Assembly: GCA_016703265.1 (NCBI GenBank)
Contig: JADJCK010000003.1
Span: 558,001 to 622,000 of the forward strand
Reading direction: 5' to 3'
From: a bacterium
Lineage (GTDB): Bacteria; Krumholzibacteriota; Krumholzibacteriia; LZORAL124-64-63
DNA: 64,000 nucleotides
How positions within the stretch are numbered: position 1 is the stretch's first letter; every line of letters starts with the position of its first letter. Positions 46,348 to 55,296 of the stretch are shown here, piece after piece. A model generated the notes under the pieces. It did no database searches. It saw nothing but the letters and a program-made list of their open reading frames with translations, and had not been told where the DNA came from. A program made the position numbers and the translations under genes.

Positions 46348-47775
46348 ATGAAAAAGCTGCTCACCTTCGGAATCCTGCTGCTGCTGATGATGCCCGGCGC
46401 GGGCTGCAATGTCGATCGCGCCGCGGCGCCCGAGTCCACTGTCATGACCGACGCACAGTCGGCCGATCCCGCACTCCTGGCCGCCGACATCCTGCACCAG
46501 GCCGGCTGGGAACCGGCCGAGGACCAGGTCCTGCCTGAACCCTCAGGCGGGAAATGTATCGGGCTCGTCACGTTCGTCGATCGCACCGAAGTCGCGCCGG
46601 GCATCGCCCACTACTTCTGGACCGTGCGGGTGGGCCCGGCTCCCGAGGATCGCATCGGGCTGCACCGTGTCGTGCGCGAGACGCGGCCGCGGGTGCCGGC
46701 CCGCACGCAGATGTCGGTCTTCCTCCAGCACGGCGACGCCAAGAATTTCGTCGGCATGTTCCTGCCGGGCACGCTTTCGGCCAGCACGCCCGACGACTTC
46801 GGCGCTGCCGTCTACTGGGCGCGGGCGGGCGTCGACGTCTGGGGCATCGACCAGGCCTGGAACCTGGTTCCGGCCGCGACGTCCGACTTCGCCTTCATGG
46901 CCGACTGGGGCCTCGACAAGCAGTACAAGGACCTGGGGCTGGCCGTAACGCTGGCCCGCACCGTCCGGCTGCTGACCGGCAACGGCTTCGACAAGATGAA
47001 CCTGCTGGGTTACAGCAGCGGCTCGGCCACGGGCTACGCGCTGATCAACGCGGAAACCCAGTTGCCGCCCGGCCGGCGCCAGGTGGGCGGCTGGATTCCC
47101 GTGGACTACAGCCCCATCACCGACGACGACGAATGGAACACCATCCAGAACTGCGACTACATCCCGTTCTACCAGGGCCTGGTCGACTCCGGCGACTACG
47201 GCTACTTCGTCGGCTTCGACTACCTGGGCAACCTGGCGCGTGATGATCCCGACGGCGAATCGCCTGTTCTTGCGGGCCTCACCAACCTGCAGGCGGCGAT
47301 CTACTTCGGCGCCGGGCCCATCTTCAACGTGGGCGGCATCCACTACCTGGCCGGCACCTGGGAGAACGAGCTGCCGGTCGACCTCGTGCACGTGACGGTC
47401 GGGCAGTGGCTGGACTTCATGGTCGCCGGCGCGCCCTGGGAACCGGCCCGCTTCATCCTCGACTATGCCATCTGGGGGTGCCGCGAGCAGGACATGCCGT
47501 GGGACGACCACTTCGGCGAGATCACGTTGCCGGTGCTGAACGTCGCCGCCGCCGGCGGCATCGGGCCGACGACCTACGATTGCCTCGCGTTGCTCGGCAG
47601 CAGCGACATCACCAATCTGACGGTCCAGCTGCTGCCGGACGACCAGGCGCTGTACGATTTCGGCCACATCGACCTGTGGATTGCCCGAGAGTCGCCGGAG
47701 CTTGTCTGGCAGCCGATCCTGGACTGGCTGGTGGACCATCGGGTGCGCGGCCACGGCAACCCGCACATGCAATAG
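46348..47775 (+). CDS. Alpha/beta-hydrolase-type lipoprotein (esterase/lipase-like)
   Basis: The ATG at 46348, with GAGAGGGG upstream, gives 475 residues. The signal ends in a lipobox (PGAGCN, Cys about residue 20). The nucleophile elbow is GYSSGSATGY (near 228), the G-x-S-x-G pattern of alpha/beta hydrolases. An acidic residue near the end (LLPDDQALYDFGH) and the His of FGHIDLW could complete the triad. VPARTQMSVFLQHGDAKNF and WGIDQAWNLVP fit the core sheet. The substrate is unknown. It is divergent from nikL but has no visible link to nickel. Confidence 0.75.
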   Translation: MKKLLTFGILLLLMMPGAGCNVDRAAAPESTVMTDAQSADPALLAADILHQAGWEPAEDQVLPEPSGGKCIGLVTFVDRTEVAPGIAHYFWTVRVGPAPEDRIGLHRVVRETRPRVPARTQMSVFLQHGDAKNFVGMFLPGTLSASTPDDFGAAVYWARAGVDVWGIDQAWNLVPAATSDFAFMADWGLDKQYKDLGLAVTLARTVRLLTGNGFDKMNLLGYSSGSATGYALINAETQLPPGRRQVGGWIPVDYSPITDDDEWNTIQNCDYIPFYQGLVDSGDYGYFVGFDYLGNLARDDPDGESPVLAGLTNLQAAIYFGAGPIFNVGGIHYLAGTWENELPVDLVHVTVGQWLDFMVAGAPWEPARFILDYAIWGCREQDMPWDDHFGEITLPVLNVAAAGGIGPTTYDCLALLGSSDITNLTVQLLPDDQALYDFGHIDLWIARESPELVWQPILDWLVDHRVRGHGNPHMQ

Positions 47776-47793
47776 CCGGAGGTAAACCCCGTC

Positions 47794-47829
47794 GCGCCCC
47801 GGGTCGCGCATCGCCGCTGCCCGGGGCGC
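47794..47829. terminator. Terminator-like stem-loop
   Basis: GCGCCCCGGG (47794-47803) pairs perfectly with CCCGGGGCGC (47820-47829) around a 16-base loop. It lies between the convergent esterase-like and MFS genes and may end both transcripts. Confidence 0.6.
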
Positions 47830-47835
47830 ACACCT

Positions 47836-49059
47836 TCAATGTGCGGCAAGCGCGCGCGCGCCCGCTCCCGTCCGCCGCCTGATCCCCGGCCCCGCCACCG
47901 CCGAGAACACCGCGGCGCCGAGGCCCATCAGCAGGACCGCCGTCCACAGCGCCCGCCCGCCCCCGCGCGCCAGCACCATGCCGCCCAGCGGCGCGCCGAA
48001 CATGGCCGCGCTCGAGAAGCACATCGTGAACATGCCCATGTAGCGGCCGCGCAGGGCGGTCGGCGCCAGCTCGGAGACGATGGTCGGGGCGAAGACGGCG
48101 TTCATCATCTCGCCCACGGTCCACACCACGACCACCGCGGCGAACTGCCACGGCGTGCGCGCGAAGGCGTTGAGGAAGAAGCCCACGCCCAGCACGATGC
48201 CGCTGGCGATCATCACCCGGTCGCGCCGCCAGTGCGCCACCAGCGAGGAGAACGGCAGCTGCAGCACCGTGATCATCAGCCCGTTGACGGCGATGATGCG
48301 CCCGTACTGCTTCGCGTCGATGCCCAGCTGGCCCAGGTACAGCGGGAAGGTGGAGGCCACCTGCATGAACGACAGCCCCACCAGCACGATGCCGGCGCAG
48401 AACGCGAGCATGGTGCCGTCGCGCGAGATGACGCCGAGCGCAGCGCGCCAGCCGACGCGGTCGACGACGGCGCCGGCCTCGCCCGCGGCGGTAGCGGGAT
48501 GCGTCTCGCGCACCATCACCAGCAGGATCACGGCGTAGGCGGCGTTCGTCAGCGCGTCGACCCAGCACAGCCAGCGGAAGTTCGTGGCGGCGAGCAGGCC
48601 GCCGATCACCGGGGCGATCGCGAAGCCGACGTTCACCGCCACGTACATCAACGCGTAGGCCTGCGGCCGGCGCTCGGGCTCGACCAGGTCGGCGATCATC
48701 GCCTGCGTGGCCGGGCGGTACATCTCGCCGATCATCGCGAAGACGAACAGGCCCCCGGCGATCTGCCACGACGAATGCAGCAACGGGAACAGCGCGAGCA
48801 CCGCGGCGCCGCCGGCCAGGCTGCCGACCATCACGCGCTTGCGCCCGAAGTGGTCGGCCAGTTGCCCGCCGACCAGGGCCGCCACCAGCGCGCCGGCCCC
48901 GTAGGCGCCCAGGATGCGCGTCGCCGTCTCGATGCCCAGCCCCATGCGGCTCTGCAGGTACAGCGTGAGGAACGGCACCAGCAGCGTGCCGGCCCGGTTG
49001 ATGAGGATGCCCACGCACAGGACGTGGACGGTCCTCGGCAATGTCAGGTACTTGTTCAC
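47836..49059 (-). CDS. Major facilitator superfamily transporter
   Basis: The 407-residue protein has about twelve hydrophobic segments. The loop 2-3 motif GGQLADHFGRKRVMVGS (near 64) is the MFS signature A, and TALRGRYMGMF is its counterpart in the second half. Residues such as MYRPATQAMIADLV resemble drug:H+ antiporters of the MdtH/YceL type, but the substrate cannot be assigned. It is a single gene, divergent from the Arg-rich protein gene and convergent with the esterase-like gene. Confidence 0.88.
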   Translation of the reverse strand: MNKYLTLPRTVHVLCVGILINRAGTLLVPFLTLYLQSRMGLGIETATRILGAYGAGALVAALVGGQLADHFGRKRVMVGSLAGGAAVLALFPLLHSSWQIAGGLFVFAMIGEMYRPATQAMIADLVEPERRPQAYALMYVAVNVGFAIAPVIGGLLAATNFRWLCWVDALTNAAYAVILLVMVRETHPATAAGEAGAVVDRVGWRAALGVISRDGTMLAFCAGIVLVGLSFMQVASTFPLYLGQLGIDAKQYGRIIAVNGLMITVLQLPFSSLVAHWRRDRVMIASGIVLGVGFFLNAFARTPWQFAAVVVVWTVGEMMNAVFAPTIVSELAPTALRGRYMGMFTMCFSSAAMFGAPLGGMVLARGGGRALWTAVLLMGLGAAVFSAVAGPGIRRRTGAGARALAAH

Positions 49060-49359
49060 GGGAGGTCCTTGCCGGCTGCGCGACGGTGTCGCGTAAGCGC
49101 GCCATGATAAGGGCGACAGGGCCGGGTGTCAGCCGGTCCGGGCGTTTCCGGTCGGGAACAGGTGATGTTCCCCGGGGTACCGGGGCGCGCGGGCGTTCCC
49201 GGCGGGCACCTGCGCACGAACGCGCAACTTGTTTCATGATTACATCTTGCATCGACGATCGATTCTACCCCGGAATGGCCTGCCGCTTGCTTTCCCGAAC
49301 GGTCTTTCAGATCCGCCCGCGCCCCTGCGGCCCGGGCCCCGACAGCCGAGGAGGAGACC
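49060..49359. other. Divergent intergenic region
   Basis: Three hundred bases hold the promoters of the MFS and Arg-rich genes. A perfect CCCCGG-ggta-CCGGGG palindrome lies at 49171-49186. The stretch TTGTTTCATGATTACATCTT near 49227 is the AT-richest part. No gene is seen. Confidence 0.3.
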
Positions 49360-49842
49360 ATGGATCGCAGGCAGTTCCTGACCGGCCTGGTGGCCGGCGC
49401 CGTGTCGCTGACCCTGCTGCCGCACCTGGCCGATGCCGCCACGCCCGCGCGCCGTCGCCGTCGCCGTCGCCGCGTGCGCCGCCGCATCCGCCGCCGTGTG
49501 CGCCGTCGCGTGGCCCTGCGCATGGTGCGCGGTCGCCGGTTCTGGGTGGTGCCCGTGGGCCTGGTCGTGGGCTGGGAGCTCATGCACGAGGACCGTGTGG
49601 TGGTCGTGCGCGAGATCAAAATGATCGAGGTCGAGGGCGTGAAGACCGAGGTCGCGGTGGTTGTCGACCCGAACGCCAAGGTCGCGGCCGGCAAGACGGA
49701 GGCCTTCGAGGAGATCCCCATCCTGCGCGAGGACAACCAGGACAACGCCGTCGAACTGGAAGGCACCCGCCTGGCCGACGACGACAAGTCGACGCCGGGC
49801 ATCGAGGCCGAGATCGAGGAAGAGGTCGAGGTCGACGAGTAG
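49360..49842 (+). CDS. Tat-type exported protein with an arginine-rich segment
   Basis: The ATG follows GGAGGAG and gives 160 residues. The N-terminus MDRRQFLTGLVAGAVSL resembles a twin-arginine signal with likely cleavage near ADAATPA. Immediately after it comes a block of about 30 residues made almost only of Arg with a few Val and Ile (RRRRRRRR, RRRIRRRVRRRV), then a hydrophobic stretch (FWVVPVGLVVGWELM), a VVV-rich middle and a strongly acidic tail ending EEEVEVDE. No family is recognised. The basic head and acidic tail could bind polyanions or each other. Confidence 0.75.
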   Translation: MDRRQFLTGLVAGAVSLTLLPHLADAATPARRRRRRRRVRRRIRRRVRRRVALRMVRGRRFWVVPVGLVVGWELMHEDRVVVVREIKMIEVEGVKTEVAVVVDPNAKVAAGKTEAFEEIPILREDNQDNAVELEGTRLADDDKSTPGIEAEIEEEVEVDE

Positions 49843-49859
49843 CACCGGCGACAAGGATC

Positions 49860-49893
49860 CGCGCGGCCGGTGGAGGCTTCCGCCGGCCGCGCG
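49860..49893. terminator. Terminator-like stem-loop
   Basis: CGCGCGGCCGG (49860-49870) pairs perfectly with CCGGCCGCGCG (49883-49893) around a 12-base loop, followed by ATCTTT. It lies between the convergent Arg-rich and mtgA genes. Confidence 0.65.
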
Positions 49894-49910
49894 ATCTTTG
49901 GCGGCAGGCC

Positions 49911-50717
49911 TTACCAGCCGCGCAGCGGGGCCGTGAATTCCGAGCCGTCCAGGTGCCCCATCTGGGCCTGGATCTGCCCCTGCCGACGCAGCACGTAGGC
50001 TGAGGGATGCCCGGCGTCCATGCGGCGCGGGTTGGGCAGCACGGCGGCCAGGCGTGCGGCGCGGGCGCGATCGAGGCGCGCCGGCGTGGTGTCGAAGTGG
50101 CGGCGGCAGGCGGCGCCGACGCCAAACACGCCCTCGTCCCACTCGGCCAGGTTCAGGTACACCTCGAGGATGCGCTCCTTGGGCCAGAGCAACTCGATCC
50201 AGAACGTGTACCAGGTCTCGAGGCCCTTGCGCAGCCAGCTGCGGCCCGTCCAGAGGAAGAGGTTCTTGGCCGTCTGCTGGCTGATGGTCGAGGCGCCGCG
50301 GCGGCGGCCGCCCTCCTTCGCCTCCTCCAGGGCCTGGCGGATGGCCTCGCCGTCCCAGCCATCGTGCCGGAAGAAGCGCTGGTCCTCGGCGGCGATGACC
50401 GCCAGTGGCAGGGTGGCGGCGATATCGCGCCGCGGCGTCCACTGGTAGTCCAGCCGGAAGGGCTGGCCGTGCAGGCGGGCTTCGAGCCAGCGCTGGGCCA
50501 TCACCCCGGACAGGGGCGGCGGCGCGAACCGCCACAGGGCCACCGCCGCCACCGAGCCCACGATGGCGAGCAGGGCCAGGCGCACGAGCAGCCGGGCCAG
50601 ACGCCGCACGCGGCGGCGTGGCTGGGCCGGGCGAACCGGCCGGATCGGGGGTACCGGACCCTCCGGGATCCCGGCCGGGTACGGGCTGCCTTCAGGGTGG
50701 GTCGGGCCGGAATCCAT
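49911..50717 (-). CDS. mtgA: Monofunctional peptidoglycan glycosyltransferase
   Basis: The enzyme polymerises lipid II into glycan strands at the inner membrane. The ATG at 50717 behind GGAAGGA gives 268 residues. A Pro-rich cytoplasmic head (about 1-30) and one membrane helix (LALLAIVGSVAAVALW) precede a GT51 domain with EDQRFFRHDGWD (catalytic Glu), RRRGASTISQQTAKNLFLW, ELLWPKERILEVYLNLAEW and LAAVLPNPRRM. No transpeptidase domain is present. The Pro-rich head is longer than in typical MtgA. It is transcribed away from the bifunctional PBP gene. Confidence 0.93.
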   Translation of the reverse strand: MDSGPTHPEGSPYPAGIPEGPVPPIRPVRPAQPRRRVRRLARLLVRLALLAIVGSVAAVALWRFAPPPLSGVMAQRWLEARLHGQPFRLDYQWTPRRDIAATLPLAVIAAEDQRFFRHDGWDGEAIRQALEEAKEGGRRRGASTISQQTAKNLFLWTGRSWLRKGLETWYTFWIELLWPKERILEVYLNLAEWDEGVFGVGAACRRHFDTTPARLDRARAARLAAVLPNPRRMDAGHPSAYVLRRQGQIQAQMGHLDGSEFTAPLRGW

Positions 50718-50869
50718 GGGTTCCTTCCGGATCGTGACTGAAGCCGGGGCGCCGGTCGCCGATAGTGCGTCGCAATGCCCGTTCACAGGCTTGACTCCGG
50801 CGCAGTATACTAGGTTGTTGGAGCCGGACAGGAATCGGTTTGAACCGGCATGCCTTGGAGAGGAGCTCC

Positions 50870-53800
50870 GTGGTCACGCTTCCCCGCGCCCGCCTCGACT
50901 GGAGGCCGGGACTGATCGGACGCCTGGTGATAGGCGTCTCCTTTCTATTGATCATCGCCGCGGTGGTGTTCGTCGCCCGCGAGATGAAGTCATCGCGCGA
51001 ACAGGCGCGGCACATCAGCCGGCTGGCCAGCGACCTGACCTGGGATGTGGAGCCGGGCGCCAGCCAGGACATCCGCTTTCCCGAAGACGGTCCCTACGAC
51101 GTGCGCCACGGCTACGTGGGCATCCCCACGTTCGTCGAACTGGCGACCGCGCGCGGATTCACCGTCGAGGCGCAGGCCCGCTGGTCCGAACGCATGCGCG
51201 AGCTGACCGACAAGGGCCTGTTCACGACCTACTGGGAGAAGACGCGCGCCGGCCTGGTGTTGATGGCCGACGACGACGAGCCCATGTACGACGCGCGCCG
51301 CCCCACGCGCACCTATGCCAACTTCGCCGCGGTGCCCGACCTGACCGTGCAGTCGCTGCTGTTCATCGAGAACCGCGAGCTGCTCGACCCGAAGTACCCG
51401 TACCGCAACCCGGCGCTGGAGTGGGATCGCCTCGCGCGCTCCATCCTGCAGCTGGGCATCCACCAGCTCGATCCCGAGCAGCGCGTGACCGGCGGCAGCA
51501 CGCTGGCCACGCAGATGGAGAAGTTCCGCCATTCGCCGGAGGGGCGCACCTCCAACGTCAGCGAGAAGTTCCGCCAGGTCGCCTCGGCCTCGCTGCGCGC
51601 CTACCTGCACGGCGAGGAGACGATGGAAGCGCGCCAGCGCATCGTCACCGAGTACATCAACGCGTTGCCGCTGGGTGCGGTGCCGGGGCACGGCGAGGTG
51701 ATCGGCGTCGGCGACGGCGTCGAGGCCTGGTACGGCGCCGACTTCGACCAGGTCAACAAGCTGCTGGCCCCGGCCGCCGACGGCCAGCCCGACCTGCAGA
51801 AGCGCGCCATGGCCTACAAGCAGGTGCTGAGCCTGCTGCTCGCACAGCGGCGACCGGCCTACTACCTGGATCCCAAGCGCGACGCGCTCGAGGAGCGCAC
51901 GAACGAGTACCTGAACGTGCTCGGGCGCGAGGGCGTCATTCCCGCCGACCTCCTGGAGGCCGCGCTCGCGCAGAAGCTCGTGCTGAAGCCGACCGATCCC
52001 GGCAAGCGGCGCACCGACTACATCGAGCGCAAGGCCGCCAACGCCGTGCGCCCGCGCCTGCTGACGATGCTCGACGTGCCGCAGCTCTACGACCTGGACC
52101 GCCTCGACCTGATCGTGCACACGACGCTGGACCGCAATGCCCAGGAGGGCGTCACGCGCGTGTTGTCGAAGATGGGCGACCCGGCGTTCCTCGACTCGCA
52201 CGGCCTGCGCGGCTTCCGCCTCCTGGAACGCGGCGACCCGCGCCAGGTCATCTACAGCTTCACGCTGTACGAACACGTGGAGGGCGCCGACGTCCTGCGC
52301 GTGCAGGTGGACAACTACAACCAGCCGCTGAACATCAACGAGGGCGTGAAGCTGGAGCTGGGCTCGACGGCCAAGCTGCGCACGCTGGTCACCTACCTGG
52401 AGTGCATCGGCGAGCTGCAGGCGAAGCTGAGCGTGATGGGGCCCGACTCGTTGCGCGCTGTCAACGTGGCGCCCTCGGACCGCCTCGGCCGCTGGGCCGT
52501 CGACTACTTCTCGGCCGGCGGCGACACCTCGCTGGCGGCGGTACTGGATGCGGCGCTCAACCGCAGCTATTCGGCCAATACGAGCGAGTCGTTCTTCACC
52601 GGCGGCGGCGTGCACCGCTTCTCCAATTTCGAGCCCGACGACGACCATCGCACCGTCACGGTGCGCGAGGGCCTGCGGCGCTCCATCAACCTGGTGTTCA
52701 TCCGCATGATGCGCGACATCGTGCGCTATGAACTGTCGCGGCACGAGTCGCTGCCCGAGCTGCTCGAGGACAAGGACGACCCCCGGCGCCTGGAATACCT
52801 GCAGCGCTTCGCCGACCGCGAAGGCCAGGTGTTCATGAACAAGTTCTACAAGAAGTACAAGGAACTGCCCTCCGACGAGCAGATCGAGGTGCTGCTCGAC
52901 AACATGTCGCGCGCGCCGACGAAGCTGGCGGTGGTCCACCGCTCGGTGGTGCCGGGGGCCGACCTCGACGAGTTCAAGGTCTGGATGCGCTCGCACATGC
53001 CCGGCTCGAAGATCTCGGACAGTGCGCTGAGCGACCTCTACGACCGCTACTCGGTGGACGACTTCTCGCTGCAGGATCGCGCCTATATCTGCCGCGTGCA
53101 CCCGCTGGAACTGTGGCTGCTCAGCTACATGCGCGAGCACCCCGGCGCCCCGTACTCGGAGATCACCAAGGCCGGCGCTGCCGCCCGGCAGGACGCCTAT
53201 TCCTGGCTGTTCAAGGTGCGCCACAAGCAGCGCCAGGACTGGCGCATCCAGACGCTGATGGAAGTGGACGCCTTCAACTCGGTGCACGCGCGCTGGAAGC
53301 GCCTCGGCTATCCGTTCGAGTCGCTGGTGCCTTCCTACGCTACCGCGATCGGCAGCTCGGCCGACCGGCCCGCGGCGCTGGCCGAGCTGGTCGGCATCAT
53401 CGTCAACGGCGGCGTGCGCTTCAATTCGGCGCGCATCACGAGCATGACCTTCGGCGCCGGCACGCCCTTCGAGACGCGCCTGCGCCGCACGCCCACCCAG
53501 GGTGAGCGCGTGCTCCGCCGCGAGATCGCCGAGGCGGTGCGCCCGGAACTGATCGGCATCGTCGAGGGCGGCACCGCAGTGCGGCTGAAGGGCGCCTACC
53601 GCATGCCCGACGGCACGCCCATCCCCGTGGGCGGCAAGACGGGCACCGGCGACAACCGCTCGACCACGTACGATTCGCGCGGCAACGAGATCAGCTCGAC
53701 GGCCATCAACCGCACGTCGACGTTCGCCTTCCTGATCGGCGACCGTTTCTACGGCGTGCTGACGGCCTACGTGCCGGGCGAACAGGCCGACCGCTACGGC

Positions 53801-53950
53801 TTCACCAGTTCGCTGCCCGTGGCGATCCTCGGTGTCCTGGCGCCCGAGCTCCAGGAACTGATCCTCTCGCCGCCGCTCACGGAGGCGGCGCCGCCACCGA
53901 CCACAGCGCCGGCGCCCTCGCCCGCGCCGGTCGCGACGACCACGCCGTGA
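50870..53950 (+). CDS. Bifunctional class A penicillin-binding protein
   Basis: GTG at 50870, preceded by GGAGAGGAG, gives 1026 residues; a TTG 30 bases upstream would add ten. One membrane helix (LIGRLVIGVSFLLIIAAVV) is followed by a GT51 domain with a divergent first motif (LLFIENRELLDPKYPYRNP instead of EDxxFxxHxG) and a good second one (TGGSTLATQMEKFRHSPEG). The transpeptidase domain has SxxK as LGSTAKLR (near 498), SxN as SYSANTSE and KTG as GGKTGTGDNR (near 923). About 250 residues between SxN and KTG form an unusual helical insertion. The Ala/Pro/Thr tail may span the wall. The stop overlaps the next gene (GTGA). Confidence 0.9.
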   Translation: MVTLPRARLDWRPGLIGRLVIGVSFLLIIAAVVFVAREMKSSREQARHISRLASDLTWDVEPGASQDIRFPEDGPYDVRHGYVGIPTFVELATARGFTVEAQARWSERMRELTDKGLFTTYWEKTRAGLVLMADDDEPMYDARRPTRTYANFAAVPDLTVQSLLFIENRELLDPKYPYRNPALEWDRLARSILQLGIHQLDPEQRVTGGSTLATQMEKFRHSPEGRTSNVSEKFRQVASASLRAYLHGEETMEARQRIVTEYINALPLGAVPGHGEVIGVGDGVEAWYGADFDQVNKLLAPAADGQPDLQKRAMAYKQVLSLLLAQRRPAYYLDPKRDALEERTNEYLNVLGREGVIPADLLEAALAQKLVLKPTDPGKRRTDYIERKAANAVRPRLLTMLDVPQLYDLDRLDLIVHTTLDRNAQEGVTRVLSKMGDPAFLDSHGLRGFRLLERGDPRQVIYSFTLYEHVEGADVLRVQVDNYNQPLNINEGVKLELGSTAKLRTLVTYLECIGELQAKLSVMGPDSLRAVNVAPSDRLGRWAVDYFSAGGDTSLAAVLDAALNRSYSANTSESFFTGGGVHRFSNFEPDDDHRTVTVREGLRRSINLVFIRMMRDIVRYELSRHESLPELLEDKDDPRRLEYLQRFADREGQVFMNKFYKKYKELPSDEQIEVLLDNMSRAPTKLAVVHRSVVPGADLDEFKVWMRSHMPGSKISDSALSDLYDRYSVDDFSLQDRAYICRVHPLELWLLSYMREHPGAPYSEITKAGAAARQDAYSWLFKVRHKQRQDWRIQTLMEVDAFNSVHARWKRLGYPFESLVPSYATAIGSSADRPAALAELVGIIVNGGVRFNSARITSMTFGAGTPFETRLRRTPTQGERVLRREIAEAVRPELIGIVEGGTAVRLKGAYRMPDGTPIPVGGKTGTGDNRSTTYDSRGNEISSTAINRTSTFAFLIGDRFYGVLTAYVPGEQADRYGFTSSLPVAILGVLAPELQELILSPPLTEAAPPPTTAPAPSPAPVATTTP

Positions 53951-55296
53951 ACGCACCCGCCCGCGCCATCGCCGCTCGAAGGCCGGCTGGCGCAGGCGGG
54001 AAGCGGCGATCGTTCGTGGCGGCGGCGACGTGCCTGGGTCTGGCCGCCATCAGCTACGACCCCGCCCTCGGCCAAGCGCCTGCCGCACCTCGTACCGCGT
54101 CCGAACTGGCCTGGTACGCCGACGGCTGGACGGCCGAGGTCATCGCCGAGATCGACCAGTCGTACGCCGGCTGGGACGTGGAGATCGGTGACGGCGACAA
54201 CGACGGCCGCACCGACATCCTCACCTCGACCACCCCCGACAGCCGCCTCTACCTCTTCACGCTGGATGGTGAGGACCGCAGCGTGCGCCTGCTGGCCGAC
54301 CAGCTGGCCGGCCCGCCGCCGGGAATGGCCCTGGGCGTCCGCGTGGTCGACCTGGACGGCGACGGCCGGCGCGAGATCATCGCCGGCACCGGCCAGGAAG
54401 ACGGCACCCCCGCGATGCTGCACCTGTTGCGCGCCGACGGCAGCCGTCTCGTCTCGCGCCCGCTCTGCAACCTGAGCGCCTACACGCACGGCCTGGCGAC
54501 AGCCGACCTTGACGGCGACGGCGTGCAGGAGATCATCTCCGCGTTCTGCGGCGGCGGCGAGGTCGTGCGCTACGACGCGGACCCGGAACTGCGCGATGTC
54601 GCCGCGCGCAAGGTGCTCCACCTGTCGGGATCGGGCGAGGACGCGCAGCTGGCCGATGTGGACAACGACGGCCGGCTCGAACTTCTCGTCGTGAGTGCTT
54701 TTCGCGAGGGCCAGGCCCGCGTGCAGATCCACGAACTGGACGCGGGCGGCGACCCGGAACCCGAGCCGCGCCTGGTGCTCGACGGCTTCGACGGCCGGCC
54801 CTGCTTCTACGCCTCGCTCACCGTCGGCGACATCGACAATGACGGCCGCAACGACCTGATCGTGGGCTGGAAGCGCGAGCAGGCCGTCAACCGGGCCACG
54901 CTGCTCGGCTACCGCATCGCTCACGAGGCAGTGCCCGTGTACGATTTCGACCGCGAAACCGCCGACCTCGACCTGGCGTACTTCGAGAAGATGATGATCA
55001 TTGCCGACGCCGACAACGACGGCCGCAACGAGCTGATCGTCACCACGCGCGGCGACGGCGGCTCCGAAGGCATCACCAGCGAACGCCTCGGCCACGTCTA
55101 CCGCTACGACGTCTATCCCGAGGGCGGCACACGCAAGGAACTGCTGGTGGACTTCAGCGAGGAACACGTCGAATCGTCCTGGCCCGCCGTCGGCGACGTC
55201 GACGGCGACGGCCTCAACGAAATCATCCTGGCCACCGGCAGCGGCGACCGCCGCCTGCCCGGCCGCTCCTGGCTGCTGCTGTTGAGGCGCCCATGA
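53947..55296 (+). CDS. Exported FG-GAP/VCBS-repeat protein coupled to the PBP
   Basis: GTG at 53947 overlaps the PBP stop, and the 449-residue product has a basic N-terminus and a hydrophobic segment (FVAAATCLGLAAISY) resembling a signal peptide. Five or six repeats carry the calcium-loop pattern DxDxDG or DxDNDG: IGDGDNDGRTDIL, VDLDGDGRREII, ADLDGDGVQEII, ADVDNDGRLELL, GDIDNDGRNDLIV, ADADNDGRNELIV, GDVDGDGLNEII. This predicts a beta-propeller that binds partners outside the cell. Its start and stop overlap the PBP and MFS genes, so the three are translationally coupled. Confidence 0.85.
   Translation: MNAPARAIAARRPAGAGGKRRSFVAAATCLGLAAISYDPALGQAPAAPRTASELAWYADGWTAEVIAEIDQSYAGWDVEIGDGDNDGRTDILTSTTPDSRLYLFTLDGEDRSVRLLADQLAGPPPGMALGVRVVDLDGDGRREIIAGTGQEDGTPAMLHLLRADGSRLVSRPLCNLSAYTHGLATADLDGDGVQEIISAFCGGGEVVRYDADPELRDVAARKVLHLSGSGEDAQLADVDNDGRLELLVVSAFREGQARVQIHELDAGGDPEPEPRLVLDGFDGRPCFYASLTVGDIDNDGRNDLIVGWKREQAVNRATLLGYRIAHEAVPVYDFDRETADLDLAYFEKMMIIADADNDGRNELIVTTRGDGGSEGITSERLGHVYRYDVYPEGGTRKELLVDFSEEHVESSWPAVGDVDGDGLNEIILATGSGDRRLPGRSWLLLLRRP

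Noticed and set aside
50990..53956. A leftward open frame of 988 codons antisense to the PBP gene
   Set aside because: It has no recognisable domain, is rich in His, Arg, Val and Gln in the manner of GC-rich antisense frames, and overlaps a strong sense gene.
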